Origin: Magnolia sinica
Lineage: Eukaryota; Streptophyta; Magnoliopsida; Magnoliales; Magnoliaceae
Direction of reading: 5' to 3'
Length of the DNA stretch: 64,000 nucleotides
Assembly (NCBI RefSeq): GCF_029962835.1
Contig: NC_080588.1
Span: forward strand, 47,103,001-47,167,000
Shown: positions 12,117-24,355 of the stretch, piece after piece
Layout of the letters: each line of letters starts with the position of its first letter
Position numbering within the stretch: the stretch's first letter is position 1
Notes under the pieces: generated by a model
The model's input: the letters and a program-made list of their open reading frames with translations, nothing else
Database searches by the model: none
Told to the model about the DNA's origin: nothing
Position numbers and translations under genes: made by a program

Positions 12117-13410
12117 TGTTCACTACGCCAAATGTAGGGTCGCGATGTAGTAATAATCTCGGTAAGATTGAGGTCAAATTCACAAGGACTAATCTTGTAC
12201 GTTTCCGAAAGTAATTAGAACTAGAGCTAGAAGAAGATCTAAATTATAAATTTGGAATAAAGGGAGTAATTGTGAATATTGTAGATTGAAACTTGTGAAT
12301 TTAAAGGTGGGAACTAGGGTGTCAAGGATCCACTTGTTGTTGTCAAGATGCTATCTTACTTGTTCAAAAGACACAACTGGAATCAGAGTCATATCTTATC
12401 CAGTTGGAAGAAGAAATAATCAAATCTCTAAACTTTCATTGAATTAGTCTCATGAAATGAGACTTATGAAGATTTGGAAAGGATTCTGTCACCCAACCAT
12501 GCCCAGGAGACCATGACAAATAGAAAGATTTACCAATCCCACAATCTCAAATAAGAAAGAAGATATTCAAAGCTATCGCAGCGTTTATTGTAATTTGAGT
12601 CACAACAAACCAAAGAAAACTGAAAATATTCCTTAAAATCAACTAAAAATCAATGAAATTAAATATAAACATGAATCAAAGCAAAGTAAACATCCTAATC
12701 ATGCTACAAGCTTCACCTCTTAGCCCTATCTAAGAGGTTTAGTTAACCATATACATGATTAAACAAAAATCTCTTAAGGAAAGCATAAAAACAAACTAAG
12801 GAAGAAGAAGAAAACTCTTGGCGATGGCTCTCCACTCTTTTGCTCCACTCCTTAAACCCTATAAGATGCTTTGGAGCATCCTAAGAACTCCAATTTAGAG
12901 TTGGAGAACTCCGAAAATCGCATCAAATTTACGCAGTCCGCGCAAAATCTATGTAATCTCCGACTAGTCAAACCAGAGCTCGGTCTAGTCGAAGGACAAG
13001 TTCAACTAGTTAAGAGTAATCTTTGACTAGTCGAATTTCACGTAAATCTAAAAGATAATGTTGTTGGAGTTCAAGCCAAATTTTCTCGGGCTAGTCAAAT
13101 TTCACTTGAATTTTTAGGATTCCTTTTCTTCACTTCAAGTCTTCGATTCTCTTCATTCCTCACTTGGTTTCTTAGAATCTTTGGCATATGAATTCTTCAA
13201 TCTTGATCTTGTAAGATCCATCCCTTACCTTAGTGATTCTTGAGCGTCAAATCTATGTTTTTAACATTCTTTTTAATACGAACTCTCAAATTCACCTCGC
13301 AACACAAACATGTATAAAATATACCATTAAGCATTATCATGTTCATAAAAGCAAGATATAAATAGAGGAGAATATATAATATTTGACACTCAACAGTGAC
13401 CCTAACCTTT
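12117..13410 (-). mobile_element. 5' LTR of the Athila-like element
   Basis: Lying just outside the primer-binding-site remnant, this is the expected place of the 5' LTR of the minus-strand Athila element. On the minus strand it would end ...GCGTAGTGAACA at about 12117 (or ...CGACCCTACA at 12133). The outer boundary near 13400 is not resolved, and no target duplication was found. A weak TATA-like CTTATAGGG lies near 12859-12866. Upstream of that, on the minus strand, is a cluster of CGACTAGTCG-like palindromic words at 12961-13105. The matching 3' LTR would lie beyond the left window edge. Confidence 0.5.
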
Positions 13411-13789
13411 AGACCCAAAACAACATTAGCCTTTAGATAATCCTAACTTGTATAGGTAAACCTTAATTGATCATCACATAGCCTTAGGAGTCAAATTGGA
13501 ACATGATAAGTAAGACTAAAAGAAGTGCTACACTGCCATGAAATAAAAAAAACAATTATCCCTTTAGTTGTAGGAAATTTCATCATCCTCCCTTACCTTG
13601 GTCACCTAATTACCACATCACATGTAAGACAAACGTTCGTAGGAGCTGAAGCATCAGAATCAACGATTGGGGGGGAGCACAAAGGGAGCTGATTAAAGCA
13701 TGTGAGAGCATTGATCAAGAAACCTAAGTAAGGTGTATCAATGGGTCAATCTAAAAAATAAGTTGTCAAGTATAAGTACATACACTCAT
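13411..13789. other. Unassigned repeat-derived sequence
   Basis: No gene, RNA or clear element boundary is seen here. The sequence is AT-rich without long open frames and lies between the Athila LTR and the first copia-like LTR words (CTTGTGTAGGA) near 13795. Confidence 0.4.
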
Positions 13790-14100
13790 TTCTTGTGTAG
13801 GATTGAGTGTAAGAATTTTTTACGTAAACTCGATAAGCTCTTGTGTAGGACCTAGGTTCTTGTGTAGGGCTGAATTCATTGATATAAGTGTGTACGTGGT
13901 CCACAAGGCATGAGTGCGTATGTGTTAGTCTCTATGAGAGCCTCCGACGGAAGTGAATGTAGGTCATTGGATTAGGACCGATAGTGGTAGTTGGTTAGCT
14001 AATAGAAAACCAACTAAAATATCTTGTGGGAACCACCGACATGGATCAAAGCGTGTGCCTCTGTAAATGCTCTTATTTGTAGCGCACATGAGTTGTCAAA
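13790..14100 (+). mobile_element. F3, 5' portion of a copia-like LTR (interrupted)
   Basis: Recurrent CTTGTGTAGGAC/CTTGTGTAGGG words and GAGCCTCCGACGG match the middle part of the F-type LTRs (minus-strand copies at 20470-20850 and 45310-45600; plus copy at 30130-30260). The rest of the same LTR appears to resume at about 28389, after an insertion cluster. The exact break point near 14100 is inferred. Confidence 0.45.
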
Positions 14101-15839
14101 ATTTGTAGACAAAGATACCAGTCAGATCGTAAGTACACTTCAATCTTCTACAGCAACTCAAGATCGGCTCAACACCTCAAGTGTCACACCCTAAACCCGG
14201 AAATCGGATTCACAGGAATCCCGATCACCGAATTTGGTGCCGACAGCCTCCGTAGTACCCATTCTCGGCTCCCAGTGCCCATATGCCAGCTTCCGATCCT
14301 AGGATCCTACAAGGAGGATTTTTCAATGTACATTTATCTCGTAAGAAGTATAACCACAAGTTTACCAAATCACAAAGGCAACCTGATCATCACATATCCA
14401 CTAATATAATCATTTGAATACAATGCTGAAAGGGAGATATATATATATCGGAAATCAAAGCTCCAGGGGTCCGTTGCGTGCTCCAAGCTCAACATTGCTG
14501 CAACCTAACCCCACTTGCACGCATCTATCGTGCATAAACTTATAGAAAGCTTAGTGGGTGGTGAAAGTGTGTGCACAAGGTAAGTGCCAAGTAAGCGATA
14601 TCAGAGTAATCAGAGTAAGCGGAAATACTGATAAGCCCATAAATCATACAATATCAGAAATACTGGCAAGATGATAAATTATACAATATTAGAGTAATGC
14701 GAAAAAATGCTGATAGGCCCATAAATGCCATCAGCCTTATCCAGGCTATGCGATGCAAAAATATAATAAAAACAATATCATATACTAATGAAGCAATGTA
14801 GATCAGCTATGCAATGCGGGGACAGTAAGCCAAATATCAGATGCTGATGATGCAATGCAATATGCGGTGCGAATGAAATGACTAAGCTGGAGTGAAGTCG
14901 GGATGATAGTACGTAGTATCACAAGCTATGAGGTCTATCACAAAGGACTTCTATCCAAACCAGTCCCATACCTAACTTTGGATAGTCAGACTTAATGTGG
15001 TAGACTCCTGATCTTTGGTTAGTCGTGCGCCCAACCGAAATCCTGGCCATGTGAAGGTACACGATAATTAGTTGTGTACTACCAGCCCGAGTGGATAGTG
15101 AATGAATGAATGAATGAGTATGCAATTCCTACTCAATAAGTCCACATATCAGTATGGTTCCTCTCTGAGAAATCACCGGCGTCTATTACACTCCAAACCA
15201 GATTGTCGTCCCATCGCGCGCAACAAGGTGAGTGGAAGAGACCTCACTATCCTCCTACCAATATCGGGCCCGGCTCATCTATAGTGGACACATTCCTCAG
15301 CTGGTCAGACTTAGCCTAGCATTGCCCCCTCCTCTATGGCGGGTAAGGTTGTACCCCCTTCCAACCGACCACGACACAGTAGGAGACGCGGCCTAATAGT
15401 ATACGGCCCTCATGCGCTCATGTATCCACTCGGTCTAGACGTTGGAGCAACCTCTGGAACTAAGAGGGTTCTGAAACTTTCACCCAAGGATATCTATAGC
15501 ACCCCATGTAGAACAGATTTTTGGTGTCCTGTCTGGCCATCCACGATATGCCTGTGGAGGCTACGACCCTGATGTCGCTAGGGCACACAATGCAAGATGT
15601 ATGAGTCATACGATTCAGTCATACATCAATCCTGCGCATACCGTGCGCTCATGTGAGATAACCTCCGCCTATCAGGGAGTCTCATAACAATCTGCCCAGT
15701 GACATATGCAATGGTCAACCACATCTCATAACAAACATACAGAGGATGCGTATGGGCATGTATCATGATGCTATGCAGTCACATACTCATAATCGGTATC
15801 AATAACCGGCATCAATAATCGACCTTGACAACGTGGACA

Positions 15840-17020
15840 TTTAACCAACATTGCCCCCAAGGAGTGGCCCACATAGAGCCAAACGTATAGTGGACCCATA
15901 GCCTCACAAGAGGGCCAAAAATACAACAACATGGGCCTCACTCAAAAGCTCAATACACAGCACGATGGGCCTTTTACATGGGCCTAGCATACATCACAAT
16001 GGGCTCCATCGCCTAGCCCTCAAATGCATCACAATGGACCTCATCACATATGCCTCATATTCATCACATTAGGCCCTTAAAACACAGGTTGAATACACAT
16101 CACAATGGGCCTCAAATACGGGCCGCATATACATCACATTAGGCCTCAAACATAGGCTGCATATACATCACACAGGCCGAATACACATCATAATGGGCCT
16201 CAACTACAAGTCGCATATACATCATGTAGGTCTTGACAATCGACCTCGAAAATCGAAATCGGCCTCAACAATCGGAATCGACACTCAGAATTGGTCTCGA
16301 TACTCGGCCTCGACAATCAGAGTCGACCTATATAATCAGCCTCAACAAATCGAAATCGGCCTCGATACTTGGCCTTAAAAATTGAAATTGGCAAATCGGT
16401 CATGTCAATTAGAATCGGCAATCGGTCACGACAATCAGAATCGACAAATCAGTCACGTCAATCGGAATCGGCAATCGGTTACGACAATCGAAATCGATCG
16501 ATAATCAGAATAAAAAAATTGGTCACATCAAACGAAATCAAAAATCGGAATCAGAATGGGCCTAACAAGGCCTAAGGGAAGGTCACAATGTGGACTTCTA
16601 ACCATCATTGCTCATCAATGTGGACATTCAACCAACATTACTCCCAAGGCATGGTCCACCATAAATGTCATTACATAACCCATGATGGAATCACACAATG
16701 CAATAGACCTTGTATACATCCCATTGGCCCTCGACCCATGGGCCTCAAATACATCAAATGGGCCTCAACAATGGGCCTTATACACATCAAGGTGGGCCTC
16801 AACAATGAGCCTTGAATACACCACAATGGGCCTCAACAACGGGCCTTGAATACATCACAATGGGCCTCAAAACGGGCCTTGAATACATCACAATAGGCCT
16901 CAACCCATGGGCCCTAATACATCACAATGGGCTTTAACCCATGGGCTCCAAATACATCACCGTGGGCCTCAACAGCAGGCGACAAATACACCAAGATGGG
17001 CCTAATCACATGGGCCACAC
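15840..17020. repeat. TGGGCC-rich minisatellite zone of element A
   Basis: Imperfect units of about 34 bp with the core CACAATGGGCCTCAA or ACGGGCCTTGAATACATC recur many times. The zone is split at 16224-16560 by a CGATT-type array. The words CAATGTGGACATTCAACCA (near 16617) and ACGTGGACATTTAACCA (near 15831) flank it; the same anchor words flank the equivalent zones in B. Confidence 0.8.
16224..16560. repeat. CGATT-type tandem array of element A (short)
   Basis: Degenerate repeats of AATCGGAATCGG, GACAATCAGAATCGAC and similar are the reverse complement of the long CGATT array of element B (24356-25175). The array is about 335 bp, against about 820 bp in B, so it differs in copy number between copies. 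Confidence 0.8.
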
Positions 17021-18292
17021 TAATTGGCTCACCAATTAAATGGACGGTTTAGATATAACACAAACATAAAGGGTGGGCATACTAAACTATGGATCGGACT
17101 CATTCTTTAGCTCATGTCATAAAATGAGCTTTCAAAATGGCTGGACAGTTTGGATGCGGCACATGCATCATGGTGGGTCCCACCGTCCAGGTGTGAACGG
17201 TGTAGATAAAACACATAAATCATGGTGGTTTCCACCGTCCCAAGTTGTGGACGGTGGTGAATGAAACACATACCTCATGGAGGCTATAGGACTTGGTGAC
17301 GTCAATTCACTAGCCATATATGGCTGGTGTGAGATGCACCAGCCAATCTACTTCAAGGTGGGTCCCACGTGGGGCCCACCATAATGTAAATTTTCCATCC
17401 AGTCTGCTGCTAAGGTCACGCAGACCTAGAGGCGGAGGAAAAACAAATTTCGCAATGATCTAAAACTTCTATCAACCCAAAATGGGTTTCAAGGGCAGAC
17501 GGTTCACCCCACTATTTCTGATGACGTGGGCCACCTGAGCTTTGGATGAGGCTGATCTTTGGAGGGGGCCCACTGCTGGAAGTGGCCCACCTAATGAACG
17601 GGTTAGATGACGACCAAACATCATGGTGGGGCCCACGGCTGGGATCGTGGGTCCCTGCCCGTTCACGGTGACTCTAGCAGCGTCCTGCTGCACAGCAGCA
17701 GGAGGCGCTGCACCTAAATTTGTTTATATATATTTTTTTGAAATCTCATTTTTCCGAGGTTTTTCGCACATGGGGCCCACATCGGAAGAATCCACCCCGC
17801 CCACTGGTTTCTACAGCCCATAAAAAATCCATTAAGCTCAATATTAGGCATCTTTTGGCGTGTAGAAAAATTAAAGTCACTTTAAATGGTGAAAATCACT
17901 GTTTTAAAAAGCATGGCCCGCAAGAAGATTGGATTAGCTTCATCTTTTGGCTCAACGCCTAAAATGAGTTGGTAAATAGGATGGATGGCGTGGATTAACT
18001 CATACATCAAGGTGGGGCCTGCATGAGCGGTCCACCCCAAAACCCAAAGAAAATTCCTTTTTTTTATGTTCAGCTAACGTCCAGCATCCCTGGACACTGG
18101 ACGGTTTTGGGCAAACGACTTTACAAGGTGGGCCCTGCTCAGGTGGGCCACCAAATGATGGATGGTGTGGACACAACACATATGTAAAGTGGGCCCCACC
18201 CACAAATGGCTTGGACCAAATACAAGCTTCATGGTGGGTCCATCCAGGTGGGCCACACGGCCACATTATCATACAAGAAGAAATGAAAAAGA

Positions 18293-18316
18293 GAGGGAGA
18301 GAGAGAGAGAGAGGGA
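18293..18316. repeat. GA microsatellite in element A
   Basis: A run of GAGAGA with one GGGAG break. It is the counterpart, in reverse, of the TC/CT microsatellites in B (22121) and C (53735). Confidence 0.8.
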
Positions 18317-19305
18317 GTGGGACACATGTGATGGAGGGCTCCGCCACTATGAGCCCTCCCTTGCATTCAATCATACATCAAGTAGGTCCCAATACATGTG
18401 AGCCCACTAAATCAAAGATCAACGGTGGAGATCCCTTCTCCACCCAAAATGGACGGTCTAGATGACCTCTTCTCATGCAAGGAAAATAAACATCATGATG
18501 GGGTCTATGGAGAATGGCCCCATCATGGAATGATCATGAGCATCAAGGTGGGCCATCGGCCACACCTAGGGTCCAAAGTGAGATCCATACCATCAATCAG
18601 TAGGCCTCACTTGGCCCATCATTAAAACATGAAAAATCTATCCTAATAAATACCCACCGTTCGATCTTCTTGGTCCGATGGAAAGCCGAGCTCCTTGTTC
18701 TTCACTTTGATGGAAGATGATGAGGTTTGAATGGCTAGGATGAAGGATTTGGGATGGAAAAGTGGGCCACAGACATGCACTTTCTCTCCGTAAAAATGTT
18801 GGACGTGAGCTCATTTGGGTGCTTGGAAAATGTGTTGAGAAATGAGAAAGAGAGGTGTGGTGGTTGTAAGAGAGATGTGAGTGATGGATGTGAGGTGAGT
18901 GATGGGTGAGGTGAGAGATTGGTTGACTTTTGGGCTTGCTTGACTTGTGGAGAAAGAAAGCATGGGTGTGTGTACTTAACATGAGGTGATTGATTGATTG
19001 ATTAATGGGACATATTGGAGAGATTCTCTTGGGATTGCAAACGCGTAGTGTTTTCTTTGAAATAAATGTTAGCCCATATCTCCCTGCCAGGGTATCGGAT
19101 CGGTATGCAAGACATGGCGTTAGAACGGTGGTGACGGTGCGGTCGCAATGGTACAAGTCTCGAATTAATCCAACTCAAATCTACATGATATGACTTAGGG
19201 TCATGCGCAAACGTCGATTATAGGTCACAAGTCGCCGGAATTCGTCGGGAAGGATCACGGGAGTTGGCGGAACAGTATGGGCTAGGATACGGGTCTTACA
19301 TCAAG

Positions 19306-19984
19306 ACTTAAAGAAGTCACACGATTTTAAGATTAAGATCTCTGTATATGCCAACCACCAGGTGGAATGACCCTAGAAAGACCTTAAGTAAGGTCCTTTC
19401 GTAAAATGATTAAAACGATTACTCTACAGTATAAGTTCACTGAAGTTCGGTCATCCCAACTTTAGGTCTGGCTAGCCCAACATACTTCGGCTAACTTAAC
19501 TTTAGTTTCGACCAACTTTTCATATTTAAAAGTTTGAAAAATCTATTAAAATTCGGCTAGCCCAACTTTGGGTTTGGCAAGCCAGAAGCAATTTCAAGTC
19601 AATTTTCAGCAATGAATTCTCGAATTTTCGAAGGGATTCGGCCAGCTGAATTGGAGATTCGTCCACGCGAATTTTAGCTCAGGCTAGCTAATTTCTTTTA
19701 TAAATCTTATCTTGTGCAATTCGATAGCCGTTGGAAGGGAATCGTTGGAATTCGGCTAGCTAAACCAATTTTTAAGCTGACTGAATTTTCAAATCTTTTG
19801 GCTATAAATATGGACCTTCTCTCATTATATTCTATAACAAAATTCATTAATAAATCTTCTGCAAGTTAGAGAGAAACTCAGGTCCTCTCCAAGCTATCTG
19901 TGTGGTAATTATTATTTCTATTTAGCTTATTGAATTATCTTTCTCAAGTTAATGTTAAATGCAATTAGAGAGTAATCTATACTT
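19306..19984 (+). mobile_element. G, middle part of a plus-strand LTR with TATA box
   Basis: This stretch continues the sequence broken by A (before 14177) and is broken again by F1 at 19985. It carries repeats of TTCGGCTAGCCCAACTTT-like words with GGCTAGCC palindromes (19471, 19555, variants at 19682 and 19756), then a TATA box (GCTATAAATATGG, 19801). A leader follows that runs on at 27737. This is the layout of an LTR U3-R junction. The element's start, somewhere near 14095, is not resolved. Confidence 0.55.
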
Positions 19985-22118
19985 TGAAATTGAGCCGGAT
20001 AGGTCATAATGCGTCTAAGTGCAGAATATGGCGGAGCTATAGAATGTAGACTAAGTCTTAAATGGGGGTGATTAGGACCAATTAAAGATCTTAATTGCCT
20101 AACTTAAATTAATTTACAATTAAACTAAGCAAGACAATCTAACTTTAAGGCTTCCAAGCCAATAGAGGGTCCAATCACATAGGTTACACTAGATGTGCAA
20201 GTTAAGCAACTAGCCTATATAAAGATAGTGTATATAAGTGTGTGAGATGTGATTCCTATCAGTCCCAAACATTCATCTAATCATACATCATATTTAATCA
20301 TTCAAGATACATAAGCATAATTAAATAAATGCGCAAATAGCAATCCCAAACATGATCATATATAGTGGTTTAGCTACGTGCGTACTCCACTCCCAGTGGA
20401 CGCATTCAACCCATGAGTGTACCGAATTTTACTATCGGAGGTTTTAAATCAGGTTAACCTTTAACCTTTACAGCCCAACACAAGGACTCTAAAGTTTATG
20501 CTCTACACAAGAGCAAAAGTCCTACTCAAGCACCCAAGTTTATGTCCTACACAAGGACAATAGTCCTAATCCCGAACCCTACAATTTAAGTTACACAGGT
20601 CAAGGTCCTATAGAAGAACTTGACAGTTTATGTCCTACATAAGAGCAAGGGTCTTACACAAGTACCCAAGGGTTTAGGCCACAAAGGCCAAGGTCCAAAT
20701 CTCGAACCTATGTTTATGTCCTACACAAGAACCAAAGATTTAGGCCCTACGAAAGAGTCAAGGTCCTACACAAGAACCTAGTCGAGTTATTGGATAGCAA
20801 ACTCTTAGCCTCAATCCTATACAAAGAAGGAGGCTAACCTATGACTTCTAATAATGACACTTGTCGGATTGAGTCTCTTTTTGTAGCTCCTCTTGGGTTG
20901 CTTGATCTTCACTCTCCCGTGCTTCAATCAACTCCCCGATGCTCTCCCGATCATGTTGCCACTACTTCGCCAAGGCTTCAACTTTACGATTAATCTCCTT
21001 GCATATGATGTGTCTTCAAGGTGACTAAGGTGATGGGAGTGGGTCGAATCTCCTATAACTAGTGGGTAGTTGTTTATTCTAAGAGTTGAATAATAATTTA
21101 CCAAGAATGCTTAAGTCTAATATCTAGAAAATAAAAAAGTTCAAGCACATCTCAATGTTGAGGTTGAAATCCTCATTAGAGTTGTAATCTCAAAGGAGAT
21201 GGCTTAGAACTCAATGGAATAGAGGCAAGGAATGAGGGATATGCATATGAAAATACCTTACCTTTTATTGCTCCAAAAATCCATGAAAATGCCTAAGAAC
21301 CAACTGCCTTTTATAAAAAGTTCGAGCTCCAATGGTAAAAAATTGGGCAGAAAATGATACTGTCGATGCCATCGAAGGTCCTTCGATGCCATCGAAATGG
21401 CTTTGATGTCATCGAGAAAGTCAGGAAAAATTTCAAGAACCTTGTTGGACAAATCTGGATCTCAAATCAATGCCATCGAAACTTAAGTCCCAATGTAAGC
21501 CCCATATCCTAGACCGTACCGTTCCATAGACTTCCGCGGTCTTCCCAGTTGAATTTCGGCAACCTTCGACCCTTAACCGATATTTGCGCGCGACCCTGAT
21601 TCACATGCCGTCAACCTGAGTCGACTCAACCCAAGACCTTTACCATAGCGACCGCGCCGTCGCCGCGGTTTCGATGCCGTGACTCGCGCGCCGAGGCGAT
21701 ACCCTGGTCAGGAGATGTGGGCCCGCGTTCAGTTCGAGGAAAACACCGCACGTTGCAAAACCCAAGAGAACATCACATCAAATCCCATCAATCTTATCAA
21801 TCAATTACACATCACCTCACATGTCAAAGTACAACCCCATCCCCAAGCAACCCCCAAAGTCAAACTCTCTCTTACACAAAGTACACCCACCACATCACTC
21901 ACCCATCTCTCTCTTTCAATCTCTCTCTCTCTCATCTCTCTCCCTCATTCTCTTCAAGCAACCAGCCATGGCTTCCATGGGAGAGAAACTAGTGTGGCCC
22001 ACCTTCCTACCTTCCATCTCCACTATCCAAGTCCGATCTCAACCGTTGAAGTCCATCCATTTGAGCTCTAGCCTGCATTGACGGCAGAATGAAGAAGAGA
22101 TCTAACGGTGGGTACCTC

Positions 22119-22120
<2 letters not shown>

Positions 22121-22162
<42 letters not shown>

Positions 22163-22165
22163 TCT
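22121..22165. repeat. TC microsatellite in element B
   Basis: An uninterrupted run of about 16 TC units is followed by broken TCTTTC copies. C has the same kind of run at the corresponding position. Confidence 0.9.
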
Positions 22166-22299
22166 CTTTTTCCCTGATTTGTGGCCCACTAGATGTGGGT
22201 ATGATGATCCAGACTGTTCAGCAGGTAGGACGGCCTGTTGTCCCGTTGTGGTAGGCCCATATGAAGGACAAACATAAATATCGGCTTGATCTAAGATTG

Positions 22300-23430
22300 T
22301 GAGGCCCACCGTGGTGAGTCCCACTATGATGTATGGGTTTTATTCCCACCGTTCAGCTTCAACGGTCCAAATCTCAGCAGGCTATGGGCTACACTGCAAT
22401 AGCAGCAATGCTGTCCCCTGCTGACCGCCTAGATGGGCCACACTCGTGGACCCCACCCTGATGTATGTTACTGTCCACCGTCCAGTAGGTCTGGACGGTG
22501 GAGAAAGCACAGAAGTCTGCTTGATTCAGCAGCGCGGGTGGGCCAGTGACCCTCACACCAGCAGGGTCTAGTGATCCAGACCGTTCATTCATGTGGAGCC
22601 CACCTTGCGTGTATATATTTGAACCAGGCCACCCATCCATGTGTGAACCACACGTGAGGTATATCCATGCTGTCCATGGCGTGGACGGTGGGGGCCACTT
22701 TGATATATGTGTCTACATCCAGGCCGTCCGTCCAGGCCTGGATCTAGATGTCTAGACGTTGTTCCTTTTTTTTTAAAAAAAGGAAGGGGAAATATTATAT
22801 ATTATGTAATATAATATTCATATTATGTTTATATGGGATGGTGGGCCCATGTGGGACCCACCTTTAATTTACGTTATATACACCGTCCAGATATATCTGG
22901 ACGGTGGATCTGGAGTATATATATAAAATATTATATTGTATTATATTATATAATATATAATACGCTAATATTATATTAATGTATATATTATGGTGGGCCA
23001 CTCCTACGTGGGGCCCACCTTTAACATAGGTGATCTGCACCGTCCAGATGGATCTGGACGGTGGGCAGCCACTTCCTCTCTGTGTGTGAAATGTATATTC
23101 ATATATATTATATATTATATTATATTTAACTATGTAATATATAATATATATTATACTAAAGGTGGGCCACTATGTGGACCGCACCATGATGTATGATTTT
23201 GCCTGCACCGTCCAGTTGCTGGATGGTGCAGCAGGTATGTAATCTTGACCGTCCATCCAATGGACACGGTCTTGGATCCTCATCGTGATGCGTGAGTTGT
23301 ATCCTTATTGTCCATCTATTATATGGCCACCGTGACGTATGGGTTTTGCTACGTCTGTCCACCATGCTGGACGGGTGGGACCCACTGCTTGAGGGATGTG
23401 CTATACCCAGCCGTCCATTCATTTGGCTAA
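22300..23430. repeat. Diverged tandem modules: TCP-like site plus CCGTCCAG dyad
   Basis: Each module has a GTGG..CCCAC-type site, then ATGATGTATG or an equivalent, then CACCGTCCAG, a short centre and CTGGACGGTG. Clear copies start near 22446, 22851, 23008 and 23172; a weaker one starts near 22307. The last three are 157 and 164 bp apart. In the two best copies the site and the dyad start exactly 30 bp apart (22851/22881 and 23008/23038). Confidence 0.75.
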
Positions 23431-23809
23431 TTCGTCTCTAGCTTGAGACCGAAAATGAGACAGATCCTGGTATCAGATGGACCACACTGCAGAAAATAGT
23501 GGTGTTGAACGTCCACCATTGAAACCCTTCTTGGGCCACAGAAGTTTTGAACCAATATGACATTGTCTTCCCTCACTGTTCAGGTCTATGGGACCTTATG
23601 AACAGTCTGCATGGGAAATAAACGCCATAGTGGGTCCCGTGGGATTTTAACGGTGGAAATCATTATCATCAATGTTAGTTGTAGCATGGCCCAGATGATT
23701 TTTTGATATGATTGGGCAATGCTCTATAACGATCTCGAAACAAAAAAAAAAATAGATGAATGGTGTAGATGGTGTGGCCCAAGTAGTGCGGCCCACTTGT
23801 TGTATTTGA

Positions 23810-24275
23810 GAGGCCCAATATGATGTATTTACGACTCATTTGTTAATGCCCACTGAGATGTATTGGGGCCCATGGGTTGAGGCCCATTGTGATGTATTTG
23901 GAGCCCATGGGTAGAGGCCCATTGTGATATATTTGAGGCCTATGGGATGTGGCCCCTTGTGATATATATGTGGCCCGCGTCAGAGGCCCATTGTGATCTA
24001 TATGTGGCTCATTAGTGCGGCCCATTGATGTGGCCCATTTGATGCATGTGAGGCCTATGTGCAGGGCCCACCTGTTATGTATTTGAGGCCCATGTGCAGG
24101 TCCCACCTGTTGTGTATTTATGACCCTTTTTGGCATGGCTCATTGAGTTGTATATAAGGCTCAATATGATGTATAACCGGCTCATGTGTTAGGGCCCTAT
24201 GTGATGTATATGTGGCCCTTGTCTGAGGTCATAGGCCCACTATATGTTTGACCCTATATAGGCTACTGCTTGGGA
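23810..24275. repeat. TGGGCC/GGCCCA minisatellite of element B, first block
   Basis: Imperfect units of about 33 bp, core GAGGCCCATTGTGATGTATTTG, recur here. A second block follows the CGATT array at 25195-25480. Confidence 0.8.
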
Positions 24276-24355
24276 GCAACGTTGGTTAAATGATCACATT
24301 GATGGGCAATGATGGTTTGATGTCCACATTGTGACCTCCTCTTTGCCCTTTGTTA

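Larger units (their letters stand above)
14182..19300 (-). mobile_element. Element A, 5.1-kb non-coding element (family ABC), reversed
   Basis: It starts TGTCACACCCTAAACC and ends GGATACGGGTCTTACA, with TCAAG at 14177-14181 and again at 19301-19305. Read on the minus strand it is co-linear with B and C. First comes a 5' part of about 600 bp (here 18640-19300), then a zone of GTGGGNCCCAC and CACCGTCCAG modules (17040-18620), then TGGGCC-rich repeats and a CGATT array (15840-17020). Last comes a conserved 3' part of about 1.6 kb (14182-15800). For example, 14940-15060 here is the reverse complement of 26300-26400 in B. It has no LTR pair and no coding capacity. Confidence 0.85.

Noticed and set aside
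22881..22906. The perfect palindrome as a microRNA precursor or terminator
   Set aside because: Arms of 13 with no loop cannot make a normal plant miRNA precursor, and nothing shows transcription. It is kept only as a dyad motif.
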